The translations under genes and the position numbers were made by a program. A stretch of 60,172 nt of DNA, taken from Phycisphaerae bacterium (lineage in GTDB: Bacteria; Chloroflexota; Anaerolineae; 4572-78; J111). How positions within the stretch are numbered: position 1 is the stretch's first letter; each line of letters opens with the position of its first letter. The notes under the pieces were generated by a model. That model ran no database searches. It was given only the letters and a program-made list of their open reading frames with translations, and was not told the origin of the DNA. Positions 52,756-60,172 of this stretch are shown here, piece by piece. The stretch covers positions 1 through 60,172 of the forward strand of contig JANQQF010000032.1 of the NCBI GenBank assembly GCA_028285035.1. Reading direction: 5' to 3'.

Positions 52756-52784
52756 AATATATCAGGTTCATACCCTTTTGTCAA
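52756..52784 (-). promoter_or_regulatory. Promoter upstream of the cold-shock leader
   Basis: TTGACA (52784-52779), 17-base spacer, TATATT (52761-52756) on the minus strand. A second, weaker candidate (TTGCAC with a TATTTT) lies after the terminator, between it and the gene. Confidence 0.6.
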
Positions 52785-52865
52785 CTCCAAGAAACAAAAT
52801 CAATATTGTCAAGCGTTAAACTTGATGGCTGGTCAGACAAAGGTTCAATTGAGCTAAATTGATAA

Positions 52866-53293
52866 ATGTATTATATTATTAACTGCGTCCTACAACATTT
52901 AATCAGCCATTCACGCTCGAAGAAGGCATTGATCTTGCAATTCTTAAAGTTCAATAGATCCCGCTCTTACCAGTTAGGCCTACTCCTTATCATTGTCATT
53001 GTTGTGTGGGTCATCAGCTCTGTACTCGCAAATAGTTCGTTCAAGTGGACCCGATTTGAGATTTGGTTCCGAGTATTTGCGACAATTGGAAATCTCTTAA
53101 TTGGGTTCCAGTTATGCCCCGTTTTATGGCTGCGATTATGACTGTTGTAACCCCGGCAGATCTCACAATTCCTCTGACCTGCCTTAACTTGATTTTTGTC
53201 ATAGGATTATTTCGGGATGTAATGACAGCTAATCGTGCTATTATTATCACCATAATCACACTCATTGTCTCTGCTTTTATAATGGGATTTTAG
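52866..53293 (+). pseudogene. Possible broken small membrane protein gene
   Basis: Two overlapping plus-strand frames, 52866-53141 and 53063-53293, are both hydrophobic; the first ends in FATIGNLLIGF and the second carries VIGLFRDVMTANRAIIITII. Together they would give a ~130-residue two- or three-span membrane protein with one frameshift near 53090-53110. Neither has a good ribosome binding site. Weak. The remaining part of the 830-bp gap to the arginase gene holds only an AATCTTGTAAATCCTGT repeat. Confidence 0.3.
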
Positions 53294-53376
53294 GGCATTG
53301 TTTATTACCAGATATACGTTGAGTGGTCTGAAGAGTTTTATGGATAGTTACCAATCAGCTTGTTTTGAATTTAATT

Positions 53377-53412
53377 TTTTCATTCTGTAAATCTTGTAAA
53401 TCCTGTCCAAAC
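53377..53412. repeat. Single AATCCTGTAAATCCTGT-type repeat
   Basis: ATTCTGTAAATCTTGTAAATCC, related to the two arms at 13041-13108, just downstream of the arginase gene. Confidence 0.45.
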
Positions 53413-53438
53413 TCCTCCTTAATTATTCTTACAAAACC

Positions 53439-54329
53439 CTACAAAATCGACTGCCCCAGTAGCGAGGCCAATAATTCGGTGGCAATTTTCGCGGTATGAT
53501 TCCGCTCATCCAAAATAGGATTGATCTCAACAACATCAACCGAACCAACTCGACCGTCATCAGCCAAAATCTCCATCAAGAGATGGGCCTCGCGGTAGGT
53601 CAACCCGCCAGGAACGGGCGTACCCACACCGGGGGCCTCGCTGGGGTCGAGGCTATCCATGTCCAAGCTAACGTGGAGACGGTCGAGATGCCCCAAGCGG
53701 GTCAAGGCCTCCTGAACCACGGTCGCCATACCCCGCTCATCGATCTCACGCATCGTATACACGCCAACTTTACTGGCTTTGAGAAGATCACGCTCAGCCG
53801 GGTCCACATCCCGAATCCCAATCAAGATCACCTGACTGGCCTTCAGTTTTGCACCCGGTCGTCCAGCGTTCACCCACTGGTCCGAGCCGTGCCCCAACAA
53901 GGCAGCCAGAGGCATTCCGTGCAAGTTGCCGCTGGGCGAAATGTCTGGAGTATTAAAGTCGCCGTGGGCATCGATCCACAACACCCCAGCTGGTCCGTCG
54001 TGGGTGACCCCGCCGATGGTTCCGGCGGCAATCGAGTGATCCCCGCCGACAAAAATGGGGAGCCGATCAGCCGCCAGGGCCTCACGTCCCTTCTCATACA
54101 CCGCTTCACACACCTCCACCACTGCCGGCAGGTAAGCCAAGCCCCCTTCGGGCGAAAGGGTATCGCGAACGGGCGTTTCGATGTTGCCGTAATCATCAAC
54201 GTGGCAGCCTAAACGGGCCAGACGTTCATTCACCCCGGCGTACCGTAATGCGCTAGGCCCCATATCAACGCCGCGCCGGGCTTGACCCAAGTCCATCGGC
54301 ACGCCAATCAAACAGATATCTTTGCTCAT
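53439..54329 (-). CDS. Arginase
   Basis: 296 residues from the ATG at 54329 behind GAGGAAA (a TTG at 54341 is less likely). Binuclear manganese ligands: GGDHS (His), DAHGDFN (Asp-x-His-x-Asp) and SLDMDSLDP (Asp-x-Asp). N-terminus [21 protein letters not shown] and length match RocF/arginase better than agmatinase. Hydrolyses arginine to ornithine and urea. Isolated from other arginine genes in this window. Confidence 0.93.
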   Translation of the reverse strand: MSKDICLIGVPMDLGQARRGVDMGPSALRYAGVNERLARLGCHVDDYGNIETPVRDTLSPEGGLAYLPAVVEVCEAVYEKGREALAADRLPIFVGGDHSIAAGTIGGVTHDGPAGVLWIDAHGDFNTPDISPSGNLHGMPLAALLGHGSDQWVNAGRPGAKLKASQVILIGIRDVDPAERDLLKASKVGVYTMREIDERGMATVVQEALTRLGHLDRLHVSLDMDSLDPSEAPGVGTPVPGGLTYREAHLLMEILADDGRVGSVDVVEINPILDERNHTAKIATELLASLLGQSIL

Positions 54330-54431
54330 TATTTTCCTCAAAATGATTTATAATTTCAGATTTTTGACTTACGACCCAGATCATAGATACAGATCATTGT
54401 AAAGCCAAATTGATGTTAGATTTATATGAAA

Positions 54432-54460
54432 TTATCGATTTTTTGCAGGCGAAGTATAAT
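54432..54460 (+). promoter_or_regulatory. Promoter of sufE
   Basis: TTATCG, 17-base spacer, perfect TATAAT (54455-54460). The transcript would begin with ACAGG...CCTGT and CAGGCT...AGCCTG hairpins (54474-54525), repeat-like, before the ATG. Confidence 0.45.
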
Positions 54461-54473
54461 ATCTCTTAAGAAG

Positions 54474-54525
54474 ACTAGACAGGTATCTCTGCCTGTGAGT
54501 CAGCAGGCTAGAAGCCTGTGTTACA
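54474..54525. repeat. Two adjacent hairpins of dispersed type in the sufE leader
   Basis: ACAGG-N8-CCTGT and CAGGCT-AGA-AGCCTG within AGCAGGCTAGAAGCCTGTG. Similar tandem hairpins are widespread in intergenic DNA of environmental bacteria. Confidence 0.4.
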
Positions 54526-54550
54526 TGCTATTTTTTATAGGAGTTATTGA

Positions 54551-54991
54551 ATGAGTGATAATGCAGATAAAATTCCAGCTCGATTGCAAGAGATTATCGA
54601 GGATTTTGGTTGGTTGGAGGGGCAGGAAAAGTTGGAATTATTGCTAGAATTTTCAGAGAAAATGCCGCCTCTGCCCGAGTGGCTGAATAAGGAAACAAAT
54701 ATGGAGCAGGTGCACGAATGTATGACGCCTGTATTTGTTCACGCCGAGAATGAAAATGGGGGAATGCACTTTTATTTTGATATCCCCCCCGAATCGCCAA
54801 CCGTACGAGGATACGCCTCACTCCTCAGCGAAGGCTTGGCTGGCGAGTCACCACAAGCAGTCTTGGACCTGCCTGGCAACTTTTACACGGAAATGGGTCT
54901 ACATAAAGTGTTGACCACACAACGGCTGAATGGGATTGGGGCTATTCTGGCCTATCTCAAACGTTTAGCCAAACGGGAGCTCGACGCCTAA
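54551..54991 (+). CDS. sufE: SufE-like sulfur acceptor
   Basis: 146 residues. SufE transfers persulfide from SufS for Fe-S cluster assembly. The acceptor Cys is in VHECMTPV (about 57), then FDIPPESPTVRGYASLLSEG and the RLNGIGAILAYLKR tail. AGGAG precedes the ATG. SufS and SufBCD are not nearby. 19 bases upstream of the peptidase gene, so possibly cotranscribed. Confidence 0.93.
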   Translation: MSDNADKIPARLQEIIEDFGWLEGQEKLELLLEFSEKMPPLPEWLNKETNMEQVHECMTPVFVHAENENGGMHFYFDIPPESPTVRGYASLLSEGLAGESPQAVLDLPGNFYTEMGLHKVLTTQRLNGIGAILAYLKRLAKRELDA

Positions 54992-55010
54992 AGCAGCAAA
55001 GGATTGCACC

Positions 55011-55976
55011 ATGCCACATCACGATTTAACGGACATTCCGGGGTTAAAAGTAGGACATTGGACCGACTTAGAGGCAATTACGGGTTGCACGGTCATTTTG
55101 TACCCAGAGGGTGCCGTAGCCGGAGTAGATGTTCGGGGTGGCGCACCTGGCACTCGTGAGATAGCCTTGTTGGACCCCGTTTGTATGGTGGACAAGGTTC
55201 ACGCCATCCTACTCAGTGGGGGCAGCGCCTTTGGTTTGGCCGCCGCCGATGGAGTGATGCGTTGGCTGGAAGAGCGAGGGCACGGCTTCAACATTGGTGT
55301 GGCCACCGTGCCGATTGTGCCCGCTGCCATTCTGTTCGATCTTGGTATTGGTCGGGCAGATAGGCGGCCTGATGCGGCGGCTGGATATGCTGCTTGTGAA
55401 GCAGCTACAACGGACCCCATCCAATTGGGGAGTGTCGGAGTTGGAACCGGGGCAACCAGCGGTAAAATTCTTGGTTTTCAACAAGCCACAAAGAGCGGCT
55501 TGGGCAGTGCCAGCCAGGAAATTTCGCCAGGTGTCTTTGTTGCAGCCTTGGTTGCAGCCAATCCCTTTGGTGACATTTATGATCCTGCCCAGCAAAAGAT
55601 CATTGCTGGGGCACGTCTAGCCAATGGTCACTTTGCCGATACCGTAGCGGTGATGAAAAATATGGGACAACAAAATCAAGCCACGCCTGGTAGCAATACC
55701 ACCTTGGCTATCATTGCCACGAATGCAAAGCTGAACAAAAGTGAGGCGACAAAAGTCGCTCAGATGGCCCACGACGGTCTAGCCCGAACCATCCGCCCTA
55801 TCCACACTCAATTTGATGGGGATACCATCTTCGCCCTATCCTATGGTGAACAGCAAGCCAATCTCAACCTCATTGGATCTGTGGCGGCCGATGTGTTAGC
55901 CGAGGCTGTTATGTCAGCAGTCCACGCGGCGACCCCACTCGGTGGCCTGCCTACAGGGGACTCAACTGTTACCTAA
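55011..55976 (+). CDS. P1 family peptidase (DmpA/S58)
   Basis: 321 residues. Self-processing N-terminal nucleophile enzyme: GGAPGTRE and the internal LSGGSAFGLAAADGVMRWLEE; the processing point is presumably before the nucleophile Ser/Thr in ATNAKLNKSEATKVA or the TTLAII strand (about 233). Family members are L-aminopeptidases/D-esterases. GVGTGATSGK and a Gly-rich core are in place. AAAGGA before the ATG. Confidence 0.9.
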   Translation: MPHHDLTDIPGLKVGHWTDLEAITGCTVILYPEGAVAGVDVRGGAPGTREIALLDPVCMVDKVHAILLSGGSAFGLAAADGVMRWLEERGHGFNIGVATVPIVPAAILFDLGIGRADRRPDAAAGYAACEAATTDPIQLGSVGVGTGATSGKILGFQQATKSGLGSASQEISPGVFVAALVAANPFGDIYDPAQQKIIAGARLANGHFADTVAVMKNMGQQNQATPGSNTTLAIIATNAKLNKSEATKVAQMAHDGLARTIRPIHTQFDGDTIFALSYGEQQANLNLIGSVAADVLAEAVMSAVHAATPLGGLPTGDSTVT

Positions 55977-56115
55977 AATCCAAATCGCCTCTCACATTAA
56001 TGGGGGCTATATAGTTCTGTGAGATAGTGGGCGTGCCGCACCCGCTGCATTTTTCTTCGTTTTTTTTAGATTTCGTGCTAAAATTGTTAAGAACGCGAAT
56101 AGTGTTTTTTAACGG

Positions 56116-56958
56116 ATGAAGCTTATGGTGGATCAACTCAAAGAAAGTTTTAGTCGAGAGCTAGCAAAAACGGATGATCAAATCAATCTCGCGTATGCCG
56201 CCCTGCTTTTTTCCGAATACCTCACTGGCCCTTTTGACAATACCCTCTATTTGACCCTGTTGGATGAGATTGCCGAGCATCTTGAGCCAGAAATAACAAC
56301 CGCTGGATCAGAACACGAAACGATCGAGGCCTTCAACTATCATCTTTTTGTTGAGCTAAAGTTTGCGGGGAACATGAAGAATTACTATCATCCCCACAAC
56401 TCTCTCCTCAATCGTGTCCTTGACCTGCGTTTGGGAATTCCAATTTCATTAAGTGTGATTTATCTTGAGTTGGGGTGGCGCTTGGGGTTACCCTTATGGG
56501 GGGTTGGTTTGCCAGGGCACTTTATTGTGGCTTTCGGGTCAGAGGCAGACCCAATTTACATTGATGTCTTTAGTCACGGACGTATCTTGAGCCAAGATGA
56601 ATGTATCGCCCTAGCTCAGGGTCATATGGCTGATCCGGTCAAAATTAAAGAGCTATATTTGAAACCCGTTGAGAAGAAATCAATTTTATACCGAATGCTG
56701 CTCAACCTAAAGCAAATCTATGTAAATCTCGAAGATTGGTCAACCGCCCATAAAATCATTGATTTAATGCTAATTGTTAACCCTAAGGAAATTAGTGAAA
56801 TCCGCGATCGTGGTTTGATTGCGTATCGTCTTAATCGTCTGCAAGATGCTACGATGGATATTGAACGTTATCTATTTTTAGCCCCAGACAGCAAAGATGC
56901 TCAATGGCTCAAGAAGCACTTAAAATTGATGGAGGAAAATTTCCTTCGTCTAAATTGA
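56116..56958 (+). CDS. SirB1-family transglutaminase-like/TPR protein
   Basis: 280 residues. Transglut_core2 region with RLGIPISLSVIYLELGWRLG, GVGLPGHFIVAF (candidate His) and IYIDVFSHG, followed by a TPR-like helical C-terminus (LNLKQIYVNLEDWSTAHKI, LMLIVNPKEI). The canonical catalytic Cys is not obvious. Function unknown in all family members. The frame may also begin at the ATG at 56125. Confidence 0.88.
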   Translation: MKLMVDQLKESFSRELAKTDDQINLAYAALLFSEYLTGPFDNTLYLTLLDEIAEHLEPEITTAGSEHETIEAFNYHLFVELKFAGNMKNYYHPHNSLLNRVLDLRLGIPISLSVIYLELGWRLGLPLWGVGLPGHFIVAFGSEADPIYIDVFSHGRILSQDECIALAQGHMADPVKIKELYLKPVEKKSILYRMLLNLKQIYVNLEDWSTAHKIIDLMLIVNPKEISEIRDRGLIAYRLNRLQDATMDIERYLFLAPDSKDAQWLKKHLKLMEENFLRLN

Positions 56959-57327
56959 AATGCTTGCAACCTCTGGCTCCCATGCAGTATAAACCGCTTG
57001 ACCCGCATTAACCATCAAATCATTCACATTAATCCAGCCGTTCTCCTCACTTTTTAACCACATTTCAATATGACAAGCGTCTTCAACATCCGCCTGGATA
57101 ACTTGGACCCGAACAGGGCGAGACATAATTTGACTTTGCAGAAAATCACGAGCTACCAAACCCACCTCACTATCCACGCCGACTATCTCAGGCACATTGA
57201 TACGGGCCAGATGAGCTGTTTTATCTCTCTTCCAGCCATCAATACCATAATCTAGATCAACCACACAGGTTCTACCATCACAAACCGATCGTACCATTGC
57301 TTCATAGTAATCCATGTGCTCTTCCAT
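56950..57327 (-). CDS. SNase-like (thermonuclease-fold) protein
   Basis: 125 residues from the ATG at 57327. OB-fold pattern: VCDGRTCVVDLDYG, LARINVPEIVG (the R-L-x-x-I-D-x-P-E motif with Asn and Val changes) and VNDLMVNAG near the end. Several catalytic Arg/Asp positions look replaced, so nuclease activity is doubtful. Its 3' end overlaps the convergent gene by nine bases. Confidence 0.7.
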   Translation of the reverse strand: MEEHMDYYEAMVRSVCDGRTCVVDLDYGIDGWKRDKTAHLARINVPEIVGVDSEVGLVARDFLQSQIMSRPVRVQVIQADVEDACHIEMWLKSEENGWINVNDLMVNAGQAVYTAWEPEVASISI

Positions 57328-57571
57328 ATACACTGTCTCCACAAAATCAAGTCCTAGGTTAATATATGTTCATAGTCTCACAGTACAAGATATCGAAATG
57401 TAATCAGACCTACTAATTGTAGTCATTTATCATTGATTGGTATATGAAATTAATGTTGACTTGCATTATGTTTTTATTAAGAAAGTCAAGATAATTTTTA
57501 AAGTTAGACAGACTCATCTCTAGCTTGCGATGTGAAATGCAGGCAAAATGGAGAAAAAAGGATCTTACATA

Positions 57572-58321
57572 ATGACCCAAGAATTTTACGAAAAATTAAC
57601 ACCTTTTTACCATCTTATTTATCCAGATTGGGAACAAAGCATCACCCGTCAAGCCGATCAATTGAATGACATCATCAAAGCAAATTGGGGAAACGACGTA
57701 AAAACTCTTCTCGACGTCTCATGTGGTATCGGCACCCAAGCCTTGGGGCTAGCCCAGCTTGAGTATCAAGTGACGGCGTCTGATCTATCGGCCACGGAAA
57801 TCGAGCGAGCCAAGCAGGAAGCTGAACAGCGTGGCGTGTCTATTTCATTTTCCGTTGCCGATATGTGTGAAGCATACACCCATCATCAAGCCCAATTTGA
57901 TGTGGTCATCGCCGCAGATAATGCGATTCCCCATCTTCTGACCGATGCGGATATCTTACAGGCCTTCCAACAATTCTACCAATGCATTCGGCCTGGCGGT
58001 GGGGTCATCATCACTGTCCGAGATTATGAAAATGAAGAGCGAGTGACCAAAATTAAATCAGAGGGCATTCGAATCGAGAAAGGTGTTCGACATATCCTAT
58101 TTCAAGTATGGGAATTTGAGGGAGACACCTATGACCTTTCGATGTATCTCACCAAAGATGAAGGTGGTAATGTGTGTCACACGCAGGTGATGCGGGCTAA
58201 GTATTATGCAATTGGGACAAGCCGACTTTTGGAATTACTGGCTGAGGCCGGGTTTGTGGATGTGAAACGATTGGATGACGCGTTTTTCCAACCGGTTCTG
58301 GTGGGGACACGCGGAGAATAG
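57572..58321 (+). CDS. Class I SAM-dependent methyltransferase, glycine/sarcosine N-methyltransferase-like
   Basis: 249 residues from the ATG at 57572 after AAAAGGA. LTPFYHLIYPDWEQSI then motif I LLDVSCGIGTQALGLA, SDLSATEIERAKQEA, DVVIAADNAIPHLL and RPGGGVIITVRDYE. The opening resembles small glycine-methyltransferase-type enzymes. Substrate unproven. Confidence 0.85.
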   Translation: MTQEFYEKLTPFYHLIYPDWEQSITRQADQLNDIIKANWGNDVKTLLDVSCGIGTQALGLAQLEYQVTASDLSATEIERAKQEAEQRGVSISFSVADMCEAYTHHQAQFDVVIAADNAIPHLLTDADILQAFQQFYQCIRPGGGVIITVRDYENEERVTKIKSEGIRIEKGVRHILFQVWEFEGDTYDLSMYLTKDEGGNVCHTQVMRAKYYAIGTSRLLELLAEAGFVDVKRLDDAFFQPVLVGTRGE

Positions 58322-58330
58322 GGTAAAATT

Positions 58331-59206
58331 ATGAAGAAGCGTCTCATCATTACATTCATATTGATCTATCTTTTCTATCCAATATCCGTCGCCCTAGCCT
58401 GCAACCCAGCCCCACCGACCGTAGTCATAGAATGTGACATTCCTCAGGAAATCTTCGAGACAGAGACCACGTTTCTTGATGACCAATACTCTGTACAAGC
58501 ACGAGATGAAGGAGGTCGTCATATTATATACAAGGATGGCGCACAACTTGGTATTGTTGATAAGACATCCATTACTATCTGGGGAGTACCTGACAAGGTA
58601 TTTTTTGTAGCCAACGAGATCTGTCAAAACGATTTTGACCCGTTAATTCCAGCCTTCACAGAAAAAGCCCAAAAATGGGCTAAGGATTATAGATACTTTC
58701 TTGATGGCAGTTTAATTTTCACCCCCTATTCTGACAAAAAGATTGCGCGAATAAATCAAGAGAACCGAAATCTGCTTAGCTGTACCTACACAAAAAGTGA
58801 GGTTGTGAATAATTGGTTAATCACTATGAACACCACACAAGATTATTGTTATGGCGCACCAAGTATTATTGGAGGATGTCCTATTGATATTGTGATCATT
58901 GCTCCATTACATTTTCTTCTACACCTTATACAAAGCCCAAGCCTATCAACGTTGCCATACTGGGTAACCATTAGCCTTTTAATCGCTCTCTTGGTTTATC
59001 TAGGCAACAAGGGCGAATTACATCAAATACTACGCTTAAATCGAGCATCAGTCATCATTCTATTACTTGGCGTGCCTTTATTTTTAGTCATAATGTGGTC
59101 AAGACTTGATGTAACATTAAGCTATCTTGCAATATATTATTTATTGGCTACTCTAATCGTCTATTTCACAAAACAGGTAAGGAAAAGAGTATTCTCGAAA
59201 AATTAA
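58331..59206 (+). CDS. Exported membrane protein, unknown
   Basis: 291 residues. Signal peptide (ending ALAC, possible lipobox), an extracellular Cys-containing domain (CNPAPPTVVIECD... CQNDF, ~22-185), then three membrane segments (~205-285). Nine bases after the methyltransferase stop and 5 bases before the next methyltransferase gene, so one operon. No family recognised. Confidence 0.7.
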   Translation: MKKRLIITFILIYLFYPISVALACNPAPPTVVIECDIPQEIFETETTFLDDQYSVQARDEGGRHIIYKDGAQLGIVDKTSITIWGVPDKVFFVANEICQNDFDPLIPAFTEKAQKWAKDYRYFLDGSLIFTPYSDKKIARINQENRNLLSCTYTKSEVVNNWLITMNTTQDYCYGAPSIIGGCPIDIVIIAPLHFLLHLIQSPSLSTLPYWVTISLLIALLVYLGNKGELHQILRLNRASVIILLLGVPLFLVIMWSRLDVTLSYLAIYYLLATLIVYFTKQVRKRVFSKN

Positions 59207-59211
59207 GGTGA

Positions 59212-60030
59212 ATGACCATCATAAAAAACACAACTATCGATTTCGCTGCCCTCTGGTGCACCTATAAACAACAAGATGAAAACGGGCGAGTCGCGGCGAA
59301 AGATGATCTTGCCTTCTGGGAAAAGGCAGCCCCCGAGTACGACAAAAGCCATACAATTTATCCGAACGTTCTAACTGAGTTGACAGCCCTCATCCGTCCA
59401 GATGACACCCTCTTGGATGTTGGAGCAGGCACAGGACGCTTCACCATCCTCCTCGCCCAACACGCGCGACAAGTTACGGCCTTGGATCATTCTGTGACAA
59501 TGCTTCATTTTCTACGCGAAAAGCAACAGGGTTTGTCCATAAACAATGTCAATATCATTGAGGCAGCCTGGGAAGAGGCATTCGTCGAGCCACACAATAT
59601 TGTCATCGCGGCGTGGTCGTTGTATCGTCAAGTTGACCTTTTAACCAGCTTACAAAAGTTGATTGACACAACCCGCCGCACCTTAATCATCATTGAAAGT
59701 GACGACGATGCCCCGCAATATCCCCACCATCATCTCGTTGCCGATATTTGGGGCACACCTCCCAAAGAAACTTTATCCAAGTATCTATTGTTTCAGGGTG
59801 CTCTATGGCAACTTGGTGTTCAGGCCGATGTGCGAATCATCTACGAAACCAGCCATCTATCTGCCTCATCACCAAGCGAGTTGGCTCAACAACTTGTCCC
59901 TGAGGACGCTACCCCAGCAGAAACAGATCGCTTTTTGGCTGGCTTACACCCCTCACTGACGCAAAAGAATGATCAGTGGCATTACTCCTTCAAGCATCCA
60001 ATAGAAATGCTCATTTGGCACAGAACGTAA
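59212..60030 (+). CDS. Class I SAM-dependent methyltransferase
   Basis: 272 residues. Motif I LLDVGAGTGRFTILLA (about 64-79), ALDHSVTMLHFL, IEAAWEEAF and NIVIAAWSLYR. Ribosome binding AAGGTG before the ATG. A Cys/polar N-terminal region precedes the fold. It follows the exported protein with five bases between. Confidence 0.85.
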   Translation: MTIIKNTTIDFAALWCTYKQQDENGRVAAKDDLAFWEKAAPEYDKSHTIYPNVLTELTALIRPDDTLLDVGAGTGRFTILLAQHARQVTALDHSVTMLHFLREKQQGLSINNVNIIEAAWEEAFVEPHNIVIAAWSLYRQVDLLTSLQKLIDTTRRTLIIIESDDDAPQYPHHHLVADIWGTPPKETLSKYLLFQGALWQLGVQADVRIIYETSHLSASSPSELAQQLVPEDATPAETDRFLAGLHPSLTQKNDQWHYSFKHPIEMLIWHRT

Positions 60031-60086
60031 AGCCACATTTTCCAGCCTGCCACACTTCCAACCTGCCAAAAATGGAGATTGGAGAT

Positions 60087-60115
60087 TGACAGGATAGAAC
60101 ACCTGTGCTACAATG
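60087..60115 (+). promoter_or_regulatory. Promoter of the right-edge gene
   Basis: TTGACA (60087-60092), 17-base spacer, TACAAT (60110-60115); a start point near 60122 would give a ~45-nt leader. Confidence 0.55.
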
Positions 60116-60166
60116 TCACAGTCAAAGAACATACGTTCAACATTACATAACTTTTGGAGGTTTTTT

Positions 60167-60172
60167 GTGGCC
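60167..60172 (+). CDS. Start of a gene running off the right edge
   Basis: GTG GCC at 60167, six bases after GGAGG (60156-60160), following a good promoter. Only two codons are visible, so the product is unknown. Confidence 0.45.

Noticed and set aside
53496..54212. 238-residue ORF antisense to the arginase gene
   Set aside because: Arginase has all its metal ligands on the other strand; the antisense frame is open by codon bias only.
1..60172. Search for tRNA and rRNA genes
   Set aside because: No cloverleaf with a GGTTCGAATCC-like T-arm and no 16S/23S motif was recognised by eye; a tRNAscan run would be decisive.

Overview
The window looks like a chromosomal segment of a Chloroflexota bacterium (Anaerolineae/Ardenticatenia-like, inference). 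Pointers are: a secreted protein ending in a YLPLV-type C-terminus that I associate with exported Chloroflexi proteins; lipoproteins with long Thr-Pro linkers and SH3b domains; a SARP-NACHT-membrane fusion; NB-ARC/TPR proteins; a giant pentapeptide-repeat protein; and intergenic spaces full of short dispersed repeats. I see no rRNA, tRNA or CRISPR array.

Layout. (1) 0-7 kb, AT-richer and accessory in character: small unknown genes, a frameshifted NB-ARC/TPR STAND ATPase, a 1.77-kb non-coding stretch with iteron-like repeats, an inverted-repeat-bounded 53-codon ORF, a hairpin cluster and a candidate small RNA, then an ExeA-like AAA ATPase coupled to a protein with 13-residue repeats. (2) 7-10.4 kb: two tandem SH3b lipoproteins and a divergent lipoprotein. 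(3) 10.5-19.6 kb: late cobalamin genes (cobQ, cbiB, a ferredoxin-cobO fusion, a stand-alone ferredoxin-like protein, a cobalamin riboswitch with terminator, and a ferredoxin-cobN fusion). (4) 19.7-32.5 kb: methyltransferase, VOC protein, electron transfer flavoprotein (etfA/etfB), TPR lipoprotein, a divergent Lrp regulator/EamA exporter pair, serine hydrolase, epimerase, epoxide-hydrolase-like protein, zinc-ribbon membrane protein. (5) 32.6-45.6 kb: a 1603-residue pentapeptide-repeat membrane protein facing a SARP-NACHT-membrane protein, a nucleotidyltransferase, transporters and a seven-repeat secreted protein. (6) 45.6-51.5 kb: Lrp regulator, MOSC protein, a ferritin-like fragment fused to a decayed amine-dehydrogenase paralogue, a zinc-less-looking MDR oxidoreductase and an intact di-/trimethylamine-dehydrogenase-like flavoprotein, whose family passes electrons to ETF. 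(7) 51.5-60.2 kb: cupin, RRM protein and cold-shock protein with an unusual leader, arginase, SufE, P1 peptidase, SirB1-like protein, SNase-like protein and two methyltransferases.

The most coherent pathway is cobalamin: three [2Fe-2S] thioredoxin-like ferredoxin domains sit on or beside the adenosyltransferase and the cobaltochelatase, suggesting a built-in electron supply for cobalt reduction, under riboswitch control. The most novel-looking signals are the cold-shock leader with a strong intrinsic terminator between promoter and gene, the inverted-repeat-bounded mini-ORF and small RNA in the 3.7-5.4 kb gap, palindromic repeats inserted in frame into cbiB and cobN, and coding repeats that run on past the stop codon of the AAA-linked protein.
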